Below are positions 6,180 through 15,098 of a stretch of 64,000 nt of DNA, piece after piece (the first letter of the stretch is position 1; each line of letters begins with the position of its first letter). The stretch lies in the NCBI GenBank assembly GCA_947177635.1, contig CAMWVQ010000005.1:22133-86132 (forward strand). Direction: 5' to 3'. The notes below the pieces were generated by a model that was given only the letters and a program-made list of their open reading frames with translations, made no database searches and was not told where the DNA came from. Both the position numbers and the translations under genes were made by a program. This stretch comes from an uncultured Porphyromonadaceae bacterium. Its GTDB lineage: Bacteria > Bacteroidota > Bacteroidia > Bacteroidales > Muribaculaceae.

Positions 6180-8781
6180 GGTGCATACGGTAGCGCCAGT
6201 AATGGGGGTTCTTGGCAGGTTCGTTGATCTGCTCCTTGTAGGGGTTCTCGCGGCGCACTGTGCCATCGATAGACAGCCAGTCCTGAAGCGGGAGGATGCA
6301 GAGCATCGCGGGTGAGTTGAGATGGCTTTCCACGATTTTCTCACATACCCATGGCTCGGCGAAGAAGGGGGCCTCCCCACCTTCGTGGAGGATGTTGTTG
6401 TAGAACCGCTGGGTTGCCGCACGGTCTGACTCCCACCACTGACGGATACCCGACATGTCGTGGGTCGAGGTGGTGCAGACAGTGTAATAGGGATAGTGGG
6501 CGGGATTGCCAAACTCCTCGCGGGGATTCTTGGGCATGCGCTGTATGTCGAGTGTCAGAATCTCGAGCGCGCTCATCACGGCAGGCACGCAGTCGGGAAT
6601 CATACCGAGGTCTTCGGCGCAGGTGAGCATGTCGGTGGCGTCGATGATGGGGGGAAGTTTCCACATGGCCTTGCCATACCAGAAGTCGTTGTGACGGTGG
6701 TAGTAGAAGTCATTGTAGAGACGGTCGAAACACCAACGCTCGTAATCGGTCAGCGAACGGTAGATATAGGTGTACTGGGCCGAGATGCGGGGATGATACT
6801 TACCCTTCTCATAAGGATCCTCTACAAAGAGCACCTGGTCGATGAGACCCTGGAGGGCGTTGCAGAGACGGCTGTTCTTCTCATCGTCAGGCTGTCCGGC
6901 GAAGTAGTCGGCTACCTGACGCTGGGTGGCGAACTCCGGACGCAGACGGTAGCGGCCATAACCGGCATCAACCAGGAAGCGGTCGCGGGCCTCGTCGGTG
7001 TACTCCCCGAAGAAGTCGTTCAGGAAGTAATCCATTATGTAAGGGGTGGTCTGCAGGTCAACATCCAGCCAGAAGTCGTAGCTGTTGCGCAGCTCATCGG
7101 GATGGAACGGGAGAGCGGGATTGAACACACCGAGCAGACCGTGGAGCTGGTTCATCGGTATCTGCCAGATGCGGAAGAAGCCGAGGACGTGGTCGATACG
7201 GTAGACATCGAAGTATTCAGCCATCTTGCGGAAGCGGGCCTTCCACCAGGCGAACCCGTCGCGGTTCATCTCCTCCCAGTTATAGGTCGGGAAGCCCCAG
7301 TTCTGACCCAGGATGGAGAAGTCATCCGGCGGCGCGCCGGCCTGGCAGTCGAGGTTGAACAGGCGGGGAGAAATCCACGCGTCCACACTGTTGCGCGAGA
7401 TGCCGATGGGGATGTCACCCTTGATTGCCACACCGTGGGCATGGGCGTAATCGCGGACAGCACGCATCTGCTTGTCGAGATGGTACTGAATCCAGTAGAC
7501 ATAGTTGATGTCGCTCTGGTTTGCCTTGACGAACTCGGCGACAGCGGCCTCGTCATATTCGGCATACTCACCCCACTTCGAGAAGTCGGCAGAGCCGTTG
7601 CGGTCGCGGAGGACACAGAAAGCGGCGTAAGGAGTCAGCCATGAAGCGTTATCCTTGACGAATTTGCGGAACATAGGCGCCTTGCATGCTTTCTCACCCA
7701 CTTCGGCGAAAAGCTCGCGGGTGTAAGCGTTCTTGGCATTGTTGACCCTTTCATAATCGACCTCCTCGAGGGCGTTGAGTTCCTTGGCCAGGTTGTCGTA
7801 ATAAGCCTGGCGCTCGCCGTCGGCCAGTGTGCCCATCTCCTTTAGACGGAGATACATCGGATGGAGGGCGAATGTGGAGTTGGCGTTGTAGGGATATGAG
7901 TCGGTCCAGGTGTGGGTCATCGTGGTGTCGTTGATGGGGAGCATCTGGATGAACCGCTGGCCGGTCTTGGCTGCCCAGTCGACAAGCATCTTGATGTCGT
8001 AGAATTCACCAACGCCGAAATCCTCCTCAGAGCGGAGCGAGAATACCGGGATGGCGACACCGGCACCACGCCAGGGGGTCTTGGGATTGACAAACCTCAT
8101 CCCTGCCACAGCCAAGCTCTCACCCTTGGTGGCGGGAGCCACGGTCAGGCGGCGGTTGTCACATCCCTCCCAGCATACCACGTCTGAGTTGTTCTTTTTC
8201 AGTATGAGGAACTTGTATTCGAGGTCTTCGGGGAGCTTGTCGAGGGGAAGCGCGCAGCTCCAGGTGGGGAAGAACGCGTCGCTCATCACTACGGCCTTGG
8301 CGGGATCCCAGTTGCCCAGGGCATCGCATCCGCCCGAAACAGCCAGAACCTCGTCGGGAGCCACCATCGGGGCGTCGCAGCTCAGCAACAGCCCGGCTGC
8401 CTCCACCTTTGGAGGGAGAGCACGGCCTTCGCGGCGGCATACGCAATCGGTGAACACAACCGAATAGAAAGGCTTGTCCCAGGGCTGGTCTTGCCAGCGG
8501 TCGAAGATTTCGTAGGACTTCACCCCTTCACCGGCACGGAAAAGGTGGCCGTGGCCCCACTCGTTTTTCTCATACCCGTTCTCATGCTTCACAAAGTAGG
8601 CATATTTGAAATCGGGAGTGTCATCGGGGAGCTCGATCTGGGCTTTCCAGCTCTGCTCGCCGTACAGTTCAAGCTTGACTGCTTTCGCGTGGTCGCCATT
8701 GCCGAGGTGGGGAATGTCAGCCGTCAGATAGATGGCCTCACCCCAGTTTGTGCGGTAGTCGACGTTAAATGAAAGAATCAT
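6103..8781 (-). CDS. malQ: 4-alpha-glucanotransferase (amylomaltase) with N-terminal starch-binding domains
   Basis: 892 residues, the size of Bacteroides and plant DPE2-type enzymes. Two N-terminal CBM20-like domains (about 1-120 and 130-240, each with a GDALGNWDP-like or EKNEWGHG-like strand) precede a GH77 catalytic domain starting at WRGAGVAIPVFSLRSEEDFG. Catalytic-type blocks include FDVYRIDHVLGFFRIWQIP (Asp nucleophile region) and AEDLGMIPDCVPAVM (acid/base region). It disproportionates maltodextrins in the cytoplasm, consistent with no signal peptide. It runs alone on the minus strand and overlaps the convergent CLC gene at its 3' end. Confidence 0.95.
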   Translation of the reverse strand: MILSFNVDYRTNWGEAIYLTADIPHLGNGDHAKAVKLELYGEQSWKAQIELPDDTPDFKYAYFVKHENGYEKNEWGHGHLFRAGEGVKSYEIFDRWQDQPWDKPFYSVVFTDCVCRREGRALPPKVEAAGLLLSCDAPMVAPDEVLAVSGGCDALGNWDPAKAVVMSDAFFPTWSCALPLDKLPEDLEYKFLILKKNNSDVVCWEGCDNRRLTVAPATKGESLAVAGMRFVNPKTPWRGAGVAIPVFSLRSEEDFGVGEFYDIKMLVDWAAKTGQRFIQMLPINDTTMTHTWTDSYPYNANSTFALHPMYLRLKEMGTLADGERQAYYDNLAKELNALEEVDYERVNNAKNAYTRELFAEVGEKACKAPMFRKFVKDNASWLTPYAAFCVLRDRNGSADFSKWGEYAEYDEAAVAEFVKANQSDINYVYWIQYHLDKQMRAVRDYAHAHGVAIKGDIPIGISRNSVDAWISPRLFNLDCQAGAPPDDFSILGQNWGFPTYNWEEMNRDGFAWWKARFRKMAEYFDVYRIDHVLGFFRIWQIPMNQLHGLLGVFNPALPFHPDELRNSYDFWLDVDLQTTPYIMDYFLNDFFGEYTDEARDRFLVDAGYGRYRLRPEFATQRQVADYFAGQPDDEKNSRLCNALQGLIDQVLFVEDPYEKGKYHPRISAQYTYIYRSLTDYERWCFDRLYNDFYYHRHNDFWYGKAMWKLPPIIDATDMLTCAEDLGMIPDCVPAVMSALEILTLDIQRMPKNPREEFGNPAHYPYYTVCTTSTHDMSGIRQWWESDRAATQRFYNNILHEGGEAPFFAEPWVCEKIVESHLNSPAMLCILPLQDWLSIDGTVRRENPYKEQINEPAKNPHYWRYRMHLTLEDLLGEELYNRRVENLVTTSGR

Positions 8782-8838
8782 AGGTATCGATTATTGGTCG
8801 GTATTATGTGAGTAAGATATATTTCAGATTCAGCCTGC

Positions 8839-9735
8839 TCAAAGCAGCTTGATTGATATGTAACGCTTGGGATTGCGCTTCACATCGATGAGCAGAGAGT
8901 CGAGAGAGGCAGAGGCGGCGCTGAGGTTGTCATAAAGCTGACGGTCATGGGTCAGCGCGCCAAGGGTCGAATTGGGATTGTCGAGTTCAGCGGAGAGGGC
9001 CTTGAGGTTCTCCGACACAACCATCATATTGTCGACCAGGGAGTCGACAGGAAGCGTCTTGAGCTGTCCCGACAGCACCGCCAGGTCGGCGGTTATGGTG
9101 TTTACGTTGGTGGTGATGCCCTCAACGTTCCTCACAACCGGAGGGAGCTGGCGGACAGTGCCGTTTATCGACCTCATTGTGCCGTCAAGCTGCAATGTGA
9201 TGTCATCCAGACGGGTGATTGAGGTCTGGAGCGCAGGATTGGCCACAAGCAGGTTGATATTGGTCAGCAGCGTGTCGATTTTCGGCAACATGGCGTTGAG
9301 CTTGGGCATCAGGTCGCCCGACACTCCGTCAAGCATTCCGGCAGCGGTTTCGCCGATGAGCTTGTTGCCGACGGCGTGGTATTCCTTTGAGTCAGACATA
9401 TGGAGGGAGACAGTGGATGTGCCGAGAAGGTCCTGCTCGATGACCGCCTTTGTGCCTACAGGCACACGCAGCTCCTTGTCGAGGCTCAGCTCCACGGCCA
9501 CATGGCCCGGGTTGTCATATTCATACCTGATTTCCCTAACCTGGCCAACCTTGAGGCCGTTGAGCATCACCGGAGCCGAAACCTGCAGCCCGGCGACATT
9601 CGTGTAGGAGGCGGTATAGAAATTGGCGGGTTTGAACACATTCACACCCTTGAGAAACTCGATTCCGAAAAAGAGGACGGCGAGCGCCGCTACGGCACAC
9701 AGGCCGATTGTCACTTCTTTCTTTACGTTGTTCAT
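8839..9735 (-). CDS. MCE/MlaD family lipid-transport protein
   Basis: 298 residues. An uncleaved N-terminal anchor (TIGLCAVAALAVLFFGIEFL) is followed by a single MCE domain (YTASYTNVAGLQVSAPVMLN, GLKVGQVREI) and a long helical tail of about 170 residues. MlaD-type proteins form periplasmic hexameric rings that carry phospholipids between membranes, the helical tail forming the channel. No permease or ATPase neighbour is present. It follows an N-acetylmuramoyl-L-alanine amidase by 74 bp, a pairing I recall in other Bacteroidales, so the two are likely cotranscribed. Confidence 0.9.
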   Translation of the reverse strand: MNNVKKEVTIGLCAVAALAVLFFGIEFLKGVNVFKPANFYTASYTNVAGLQVSAPVMLNGLKVGQVREIRYEYDNPGHVAVELSLDKELRVPVGTKAVIEQDLLGTSTVSLHMSDSKEYHAVGNKLIGETAAGMLDGVSGDLMPKLNAMLPKIDTLLTNINLLVANPALQTSITRLDDITLQLDGTMRSINGTVRQLPPVVRNVEGITTNVNTITADLAVLSGQLKTLPVDSLVDNMMVVSENLKALSAELDNPNSTLGALTHDRQLYDNLSAASASLDSLLIDVKRNPKRYISIKLL

Positions 9736-9809
9736 TTCTTTTCTGCTTGTTCGGTTTTAATTCGGAGGGGCTGACGGCCGGCATACTGCCGGGAGGACGC
9801 CTCGCCGGG

Positions 9810-10679
9810 TCAGATTGTGCGGGCCTTCACCTCCCTGTCGAGAAGAGCCGGCCCGTAAGTGTTGAGATAACAGATGAAAGCGTTGTATATCGCCTTGGCC
9901 ATCTGGTCGCACCCCTTGTCTGAGGCAAGGTAAGCCTCGCTGTCGGGGTTGCAGATGAAGTCAAGTTCGACAAGGACGGCCGGCATCGAGGTCGCCCACA
10001 ACACCCAGAATCCGGCCTGCCTCACACCCATCTGTTTGCGCGAGGCGGTGACGGAGAGATTGTGATGTATCGCGTCGGCCAGCTCAATGCTCTGGTCCAT
10101 GCGCTTGCTTTGTGTCAGTTCGAAGAGGATGTCTCCTTCAAGTGAGTTCGGGTCGAAACCCGCATAGCTTTTCTTGTTGTCAGGCTCGAAATCCATAGCC
10201 GCGTTCTCACGTTTGGCCACAGCCAGGTTCTCGGCTGTCTTGTGGAGACCAAGGGTGTAGACCTGGCATCCGGCTATCGTCTTGCGCCGTTTGTTTGACT
10301 TCGCCACGGAGTTGACATGAATCGAGACAAAGAGATCGCTGTGAGCCTGGTTGGCGATGTCGGCGCGCCCCTGGAGCGTGACGAAATAATCCCCGTCACG
10401 GGTCATCACCACATCGGCATAGTCCGAAAGGTGCTTCTCCACAAGCTTCTGCACCCTTGAGGCGACTCTCAGCACTATGGTCTTCTCATTGGTCTTCGCC
10501 CCGATGCAGCCGAAGTCTTTCCCTCCATGGCCGGGATCGAGACACAACGTGAATTTCTTTTCTCCTGACGCGCCGGAATACCTGGCGGACAACACCACGG
10601 GCGACAGCACCCCGGCAAGGGTGACCGCCGCGACCATAAGGAGCCGTTTAAACAGGTTTACTTTCATCGTCGGAGACAA
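9810..10679 (-). CDS. N-acetylmuramoyl-L-alanine amidase (Amidase_3)
   Basis: Up to 289 residues; the ATG four codons in gives a cleaner signal peptide (MKVNLFKRLLMVAAVTLAGV). The zinc amidase domain shows LCLDPGHGGKDFGC (first His), LFVSIHVNS (second His) and VLVELDFICNPDSEAYL (catalytic Glu). It cleaves the bond between MurNAc and the stem peptide, usually in daughter-cell separation. A promoter-like TAATTTTG box lies just upstream on the minus strand (10688-10695). The downstream neighbour is the MCE protein. Confidence 0.93.
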   Translation of the reverse strand: MSPTMKVNLFKRLLMVAAVTLAGVLSPVVLSARYSGASGEKKFTLCLDPGHGGKDFGCIGAKTNEKTIVLRVASRVQKLVEKHLSDYADVVMTRDGDYFVTLQGRADIANQAHSDLFVSIHVNSVAKSNKRRKTIAGCQVYTLGLHKTAENLAVAKRENAAMDFEPDNKKSYAGFDPNSLEGDILFELTQSKRMDQSIELADAIHHNLSVTASRKQMGVRQAGFWVLWATSMPAVLVELDFICNPDSEAYLASDKGCDQMAKAIYNAFICYLNTYGPALLDREVKARTI

Positions 10680-10809
10680 TTATGCTACAAAATTAACAAA
10701 TTCAAACAAGATATCCCACCTCACCACGAAAAAAAGAGCCATCCATCACAACTTTTTTTCACATAAGGCCATCTATCACCTTACAGCGGTTTGCATCGTA
10801 GGCAAGGAA

Positions 10810-13287
10810 TCACTGCGGGTCTACGTCGTAATAAAGCGTCGCCTGCCTCATCGCCGGGTCGGAATGCAGGTCGAGGTAGGTCTGGCGCAGCAGCTCCTTT
10901 ATCTTCGAGATGGACGCGTTCACCTCGATTTTCAACATTATCCGCCTGATATACAGGTTCTGCACACGGGCCACCGCCGGTTCGTCAGGCCCGAAGACAC
11001 GTCCCCCGAGGAGCTGCCTCAGCCGCCCCGCGTAACTGTCGGCCAGACGCGCCACCACCGCCCGGTCACGGTGCTTGATATAGACATATATCAGCCTGAC
11101 GAATGGCGGGTAGAAATGTTTGCGCCGCTGCTCGACTTCATCATTGTAGAATCCCTCGTAGTCGTGGGACGCCACGTAGCCGAGTATCGGGTGGGATGGC
11201 TCATAGGTCTGCACCACCACACGTCCCCGGCTTCCGTCGCCGCGCCCGGCCCGTCCAGAGACCTGTTCAAGCATGTTGAAGCCGCGCTCACCCGACCTGA
11301 AGTCGGGATAGTTTATCACGGCGTCGGCATTCAGCACCCCGACCACCTCGACATCCTTGAAATCAAGCCCCTTGGTAACCATCTGGGTGCCGACAAGCAC
11401 ATTGGCTTTCCCCTCGGAGAAGGCCTCGATTATCTGCTCGTGGGAATGCTTGTTGCGGGTGGAATCGAGATCCATCCTGAGCATCGTGACCCCAGGTAGC
11501 AACGCGGCCAGCTCATCCTCCACTCGCTCGGTGCCATACCCTATCTCCTCGATGGCAGGTTCCTTGCATTGCGGACAGACCTGGGGTATGGGATAGACAG
11601 CCCCGCAGTAATGACACTGCAGCTGCCGCAACGCGCGGTGGTAGGTCAGCGACACGTCGCAATGCTCACACCTGGGCACCCACGCGCACTGGCGGCATCT
11701 CACCATCGGCGCGTACCCCCTCCGGTTCTGGAAAAATATCACCTGCTTCCCCCCGGAGACCGCCTCTTTTGCGCGCCTCACTGTCGCGCGGGCGAATGCC
11801 CCCTCAAGTTCCTTGGCTTCACGCGCCCGGCGCATGTCAACCACCTCCATCTCCGGGAGGGCCACATCGCCGTAACGCTTGTCGAGCGTGACAAGACCGA
11901 ACTTGCCCTGCCGCGCCTTGTAATATGTCTCCACCGAGGGGGTGGCGGAGCCAAGCAATGTCTTCGCCCCGTGGAACCGGGCAAGCACCATCGCGACATC
12001 GCGGGCGTTGTAGCGTGGCGCGGGGTCAAACTGCTTGTATGAACTCTCATGCTCCTCATCCACTATCACCAGTCCGAGCCTGGCGAACGGCAGGAACACC
12101 GACGACCTTGCCCCGAGAACAAGCAGCGGCTCATGGCTGGCGAGCAGTTTCTTCCAGATGTCGACCCGTTCGTTGTCTGAGAACTTTGAATGGTAGACCA
12201 CGACTTTCTCGCCGAACACCTCCTGGAGGCGGCGGGTAAGCTGGGCAGTCAGCGCGATTTCCGGCACAAGGTACAGCACCTGGTCGCCACGCCTCAACAG
12301 ATGGTTGACAAGATGTATGTAGATTTCGGTCTTCCCGGAGGAGGTGATGCCGTGAAGGAGGTTGACATCCTTCTCTTTCCAGAGCAGATGGAGTTTTTCC
12401 AACGCCTCCTGCTGAGGTTCGGACAGCACGGGCAGTTTTTTCAACGGGCGGCCGTCGTAGCGGAACCGATTGATTTCAATCGTGTATTGCTCCACAATCC
12501 CCTTCTTGACCATCGAGGAGAGTATGGCCGCGCTGACACCGGCCCTCTCCAGCAGCCTGTCTTTCGGTATGTCGGCCGCGGCAGACTCCTGGGTCCCCCC
12601 CTGCGCCACCTGGCGTGACAGGTCGAGGAGCGCAAGCAGCAGTGTCTCCTGCTTCCTGGCCGAACCGACACGCGCGAACGCCTCCCCCTCTGCCAGCCCC
12701 GGGGCAAGCCTCACACAGGTCTGTTTCTTGGTGACATATCTCTCCACCAGCTTTTCAGCCACTATCAGCACGCCACGCGCTACCAGGCGGTTGACCGAGG
12801 CCGCTGTGCCGCGCCGGTCAAGCTTTTTCACGATTTCCGAGATGGAAGTCTGCTCCAGATGCTCCACCAGCTGGTAAATCTCATTTTCCAGGTCATTTTT
12901 GAGAGGGAAGGCTGAGAAATCAAAATCGGGATTTACCTCCACGAATGTCTCGCTCTCTATCTTGAGTCCTGAGGGGACAGCCGCCCGGTAGACATCACCC
13001 GAGGAGCATAGGTAGTAGTCGGCCACCCACTCCCAGAGTTTCAGCTGCGGATTCCTGACAATGGGGGAATCGTCAATGACCATCGCCACATCCTTGATTT
13101 CATATCCTGAGGGGGCCGACATCGGCAACCCGACAACTATCCCCGTGTAAAACTTCTTCCTGCCGAAAGGCACAATCACCCGGAACCCCACCCCGATCGG
13201 GAGGGTTCGCATTTCGGGAGGTATCCGGTAAGTGAATGTGGCCTGCAACGGCAACGGCAAAACCACCTCTACAAATTCACTGGCCAT
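10810..13287 (-). CDS. priA: Primosomal protein N', replication restart helicase
   Basis: 825 residues, full length. An N-terminal DNA-binding region is followed by helicase motifs: Walker A in GITSSGKTEIY, DEEH box in VIVDEEHESSYKQ, and motif III LLGSATPS. A cysteine-rich zinc insert (CRQCAWVPRCEHC, CHYCGAVYP, CPQCKE) holds eight cysteines. Motifs V/VI are VLVGTQMVTKGLDF and QVSGRAGRG. PriA reloads the replisome at stalled forks. Its first 11 bp overlap the end of the metallo-hydrolase gene, so translation of the two is probably coupled. It is the last gene of a six-gene minus-strand run. Confidence 0.97.
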   Translation of the reverse strand: MASEFVEVVLPLPLQATFTYRIPPEMRTLPIGVGFRVIVPFGRKKFYTGIVVGLPMSAPSGYEIKDVAMVIDDSPIVRNPQLKLWEWVADYYLCSSGDVYRAAVPSGLKIESETFVEVNPDFDFSAFPLKNDLENEIYQLVEHLEQTSISEIVKKLDRRGTAASVNRLVARGVLIVAEKLVERYVTKKQTCVRLAPGLAEGEAFARVGSARKQETLLLALLDLSRQVAQGGTQESAAADIPKDRLLERAGVSAAILSSMVKKGIVEQYTIEINRFRYDGRPLKKLPVLSEPQQEALEKLHLLWKEKDVNLLHGITSSGKTEIYIHLVNHLLRRGDQVLYLVPEIALTAQLTRRLQEVFGEKVVVYHSKFSDNERVDIWKKLLASHEPLLVLGARSSVFLPFARLGLVIVDEEHESSYKQFDPAPRYNARDVAMVLARFHGAKTLLGSATPSVETYYKARQGKFGLVTLDKRYGDVALPEMEVVDMRRAREAKELEGAFARATVRRAKEAVSGGKQVIFFQNRRGYAPMVRCRQCAWVPRCEHCDVSLTYHRALRQLQCHYCGAVYPIPQVCPQCKEPAIEEIGYGTERVEDELAALLPGVTMLRMDLDSTRNKHSHEQIIEAFSEGKANVLVGTQMVTKGLDFKDVEVVGVLNADAVINYPDFRSGERGFNMLEQVSGRAGRGDGSRGRVVVQTYEPSHPILGYVASHDYEGFYNDEVEQRRKHFYPPFVRLIYVYIKHRDRAVVARLADSYAGRLRQLLGGRVFGPDEPAVARVQNLYIRRIMLKIEVNASISKIKELLRQTYLDLHSDPAMRQATLYYDVDPQ

Positions 13288-14083
13288 CTGGGATATGGAT
13301 TTTCATGTCATCAACAGCGAGAAACACATTCGACGGGAGGGTAGGCGCGACGTCGGCATACCGCCCCATATCGTGGCTTATGTGGGTGAGATACGCCACT
13401 CTCGGCTCAATCCGGCCTATGATTTCCAACGCTTCATCAAGGGTGATGTGTGACAGGTGGGGCTTGCGGCGCAACGCGTTTATCACAAGGGTGTCGACAC
13501 CTCTCATCGCCTGTATTGTCTCTTCCGGCACCACTTTGGCGTCTGTGATATATCCAAGCCGCCCGATACGGAAACCGAGCATGTCAAGTATGTAATGGTT
13601 GATTCTGACCGGAAGCACCTCCACCCCTGCGGCCTCGAACTTCTTCCCGGCTTCTATCTCGCGCAGGTCGAATCTTGGAGCACCCGGATAAGGATCGGGC
13701 CTGAAGGAGTATGGCAGGCGGTCACGCAGGTCGCGGGCCACATCTCCCTGGCAATAGACAGGGAAACCGATCTCAATGATACCTTCCTGGTAGCAATAGG
13801 GACGCAGGTCGTCGATGCCACCGACATGGTCGTAATGCTGATGGGTCACCAGCAACGCGTCCAGGCGGTCCTCACGCGAACGCGCCCCGTGACGCAACAT
13901 CTGAGTGTGGAAATCAGGGCCGCAGTCAATCAGCAGCCTTTTCCCGTCAGTCTCCACCAAGACAGACGCCCTGAGACGGCGGTCACGAGGGTCAGCGGAG
14001 GTGCAGGTCGGACATCCGCATCTGAGCTGCGGCACCCCGGTAGATGTGCCTGTTCCCAAAAAAGTCAGTTCCATATCCTTCAA
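13277..14083 (-). CDS. MBL-fold metallo-hydrolase (PhnP-like)
   Basis: 268 residues; ATG three codons in (MELTFLGTGTSTGVPQL) may be the true start. The metallo-beta-lactamase fold shows the metal-binding LLVTHQHYDHVGGID motif, an early LLIDCGPDFHTQML strand and late YLTHISHDM. A CGCPTC pair near residue 25 resembles the structural metal site of PhnP-type phosphodiesterases. Substrate is probably a cyclic phosphodiester or nucleotide, inferred from family only. It lies between the lipoprotein gene (22 bp) and priA (11-bp overlap). Confidence 0.9.
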   Translation of the reverse strand: MKDMELTFLGTGTSTGVPQLRCGCPTCTSADPRDRRLRASVLVETDGKRLLIDCGPDFHTQMLRHGARSREDRLDALLVTHQHYDHVGGIDDLRPYCYQEGIIEIGFPVYCQGDVARDLRDRLPYSFRPDPYPGAPRFDLREIEAGKKFEAAGVEVLPVRINHYILDMLGFRIGRLGYITDAKVVPEETIQAMRGVDTLVINALRRKPHLSHITLDEALEIIGRIEPRVAYLTHISHDMGRYADVAPTLPSNVFLAVDDMKIHIPDGQ

Positions 14084-14105
14084 ACAATTCTCACGCGGTG
14101 TTGGC

Positions 14106-15098
14106 TCACTGGTTATATCTCACCAAAAGTCCGTTCTCGAATATCACATAAACGCCACCCGGGTAACTCCATCGCTCATACAGCATCGACTGGTCGTGGC
14201 GCCGGTCAACTTCACGGGGTGCCCCGAGAGCCAATGTTACCTCCTGGGCGGTCATCCCCTCGGTCACCTTTCCCTGGCGGACAAGCTCCCAGTTGGTATC
14301 GGTAATCTGCGGATAGTTGCCGCGCGGATCAGACATAAGGAAGAGGTTCTCAAATCCCCGCAGCGCGGGTACTCCTTCGTCAACCGTCGTCGACATCAGC
14401 AAAGCCCCCTCCTCCTTGTCATCCTCAAGCGAGACGAAATATATGAGGAAAGGGTAATCCTCCGAGGAGGCGTCAACGCGGGTAATCTTCACATTAAGGA
14501 ACTTACGTCCGCGGGCCGCCTTGCCGTCAGGTGCAAGCCAGCGGTCGGTTCGGGTGACAAGCTCCTTGCCGACAAGAATCCGTGCCACTTCATCGACAAG
14601 CCCAAGGTCTACCATGAACGGCAATCTCAGGTTGTCGCGGTCGCGCAACTCCTCGGCATCCCCACCGGGACGATAGAGGAGCGTGTCAGCGGGGGATGAG
14701 GAGAGTGTGAAAATCAACTCGGCCACCTTCCCTCCGGTGATAGCCGGAACCTCCCGCAATCCGCGATACACCAAGGTGTCGCCCATCGTTGCCGCGGAAG
14801 TCTTTCCGGCAGGGGCTGAATAGGTCAGTTCTCCCCGCCTGTCGGCCATAAGAAAACGGCGTCCGGGTTGCCACTTGCTGAACGGCACCGCCCTGAACTG
14901 ACTGGCGAACACCTGTTCGGGAGTGTCGCCAACCTGCTGCTTGCGGACATCCTTGTATGTGATTTTGGGTGTGGATTCTATACCGGTGAAGCATCCCTGC
15001 AAAAGGAATGCCCCACAGAAAAGCAGGATGGCCGCAGGAAACCCGCAACGGGTTCCTGTCAGCCATCCGCATTTACAGATGTTTCTTTTCAATTTCAT
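14106..15098 (-). CDS. Lipoprotein of unknown function with SmpA/OmlA-like C-terminus
   Basis: 330 residues. A long, Cys-containing N-terminus precedes a hydrophobic segment and a lipobox (FLLQGCF), so it is probably anchored by lipid. The middle has no recognised domain. The last ~70 residues (VTEGMTAQEVTLALGAPREV, then SMLYERWSYPGG and VYVIFENGLLV) resemble the BamE/SmpA fold, seen in outer-membrane assembly factors and in unrelated anchors. Its start overlaps the stop of the prolyl oligopeptidase gene by 4 bp (ATGA), indicating translational coupling. Confidence 0.8.
   Translation of the reverse strand: MKLKRNICKCGWLTGTRCGFPAAILLFCGAFLLQGCFTGIESTPKITYKDVRKQQVGDTPEQVFASQFRAVPFSKWQPGRRFLMADRRGELTYSAPAGKTSAATMGDTLVYRGLREVPAITGGKVAELIFTLSSSPADTLLYRPGGDAEELRDRDNLRLPFMVDLGLVDEVARILVGKELVTRTDRWLAPDGKAARGRKFLNVKITRVDASSEDYPFLIYFVSLEDDKEEGALLMSTTVDEGVPALRGFENLFLMSDPRGNYPQITDTNWELVRQGKVTEGMTAQEVTLALGAPREVDRRHDQSMLYERWSYPGGVYVIFENGLLVRYNQ

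Noticed and set aside
6460..7644. 394-codon open frame on the plus strand
   Set aside because: It lies wholly antisense to malQ, whose frame has full family signatures; GC-rich third positions create such shadow frames.
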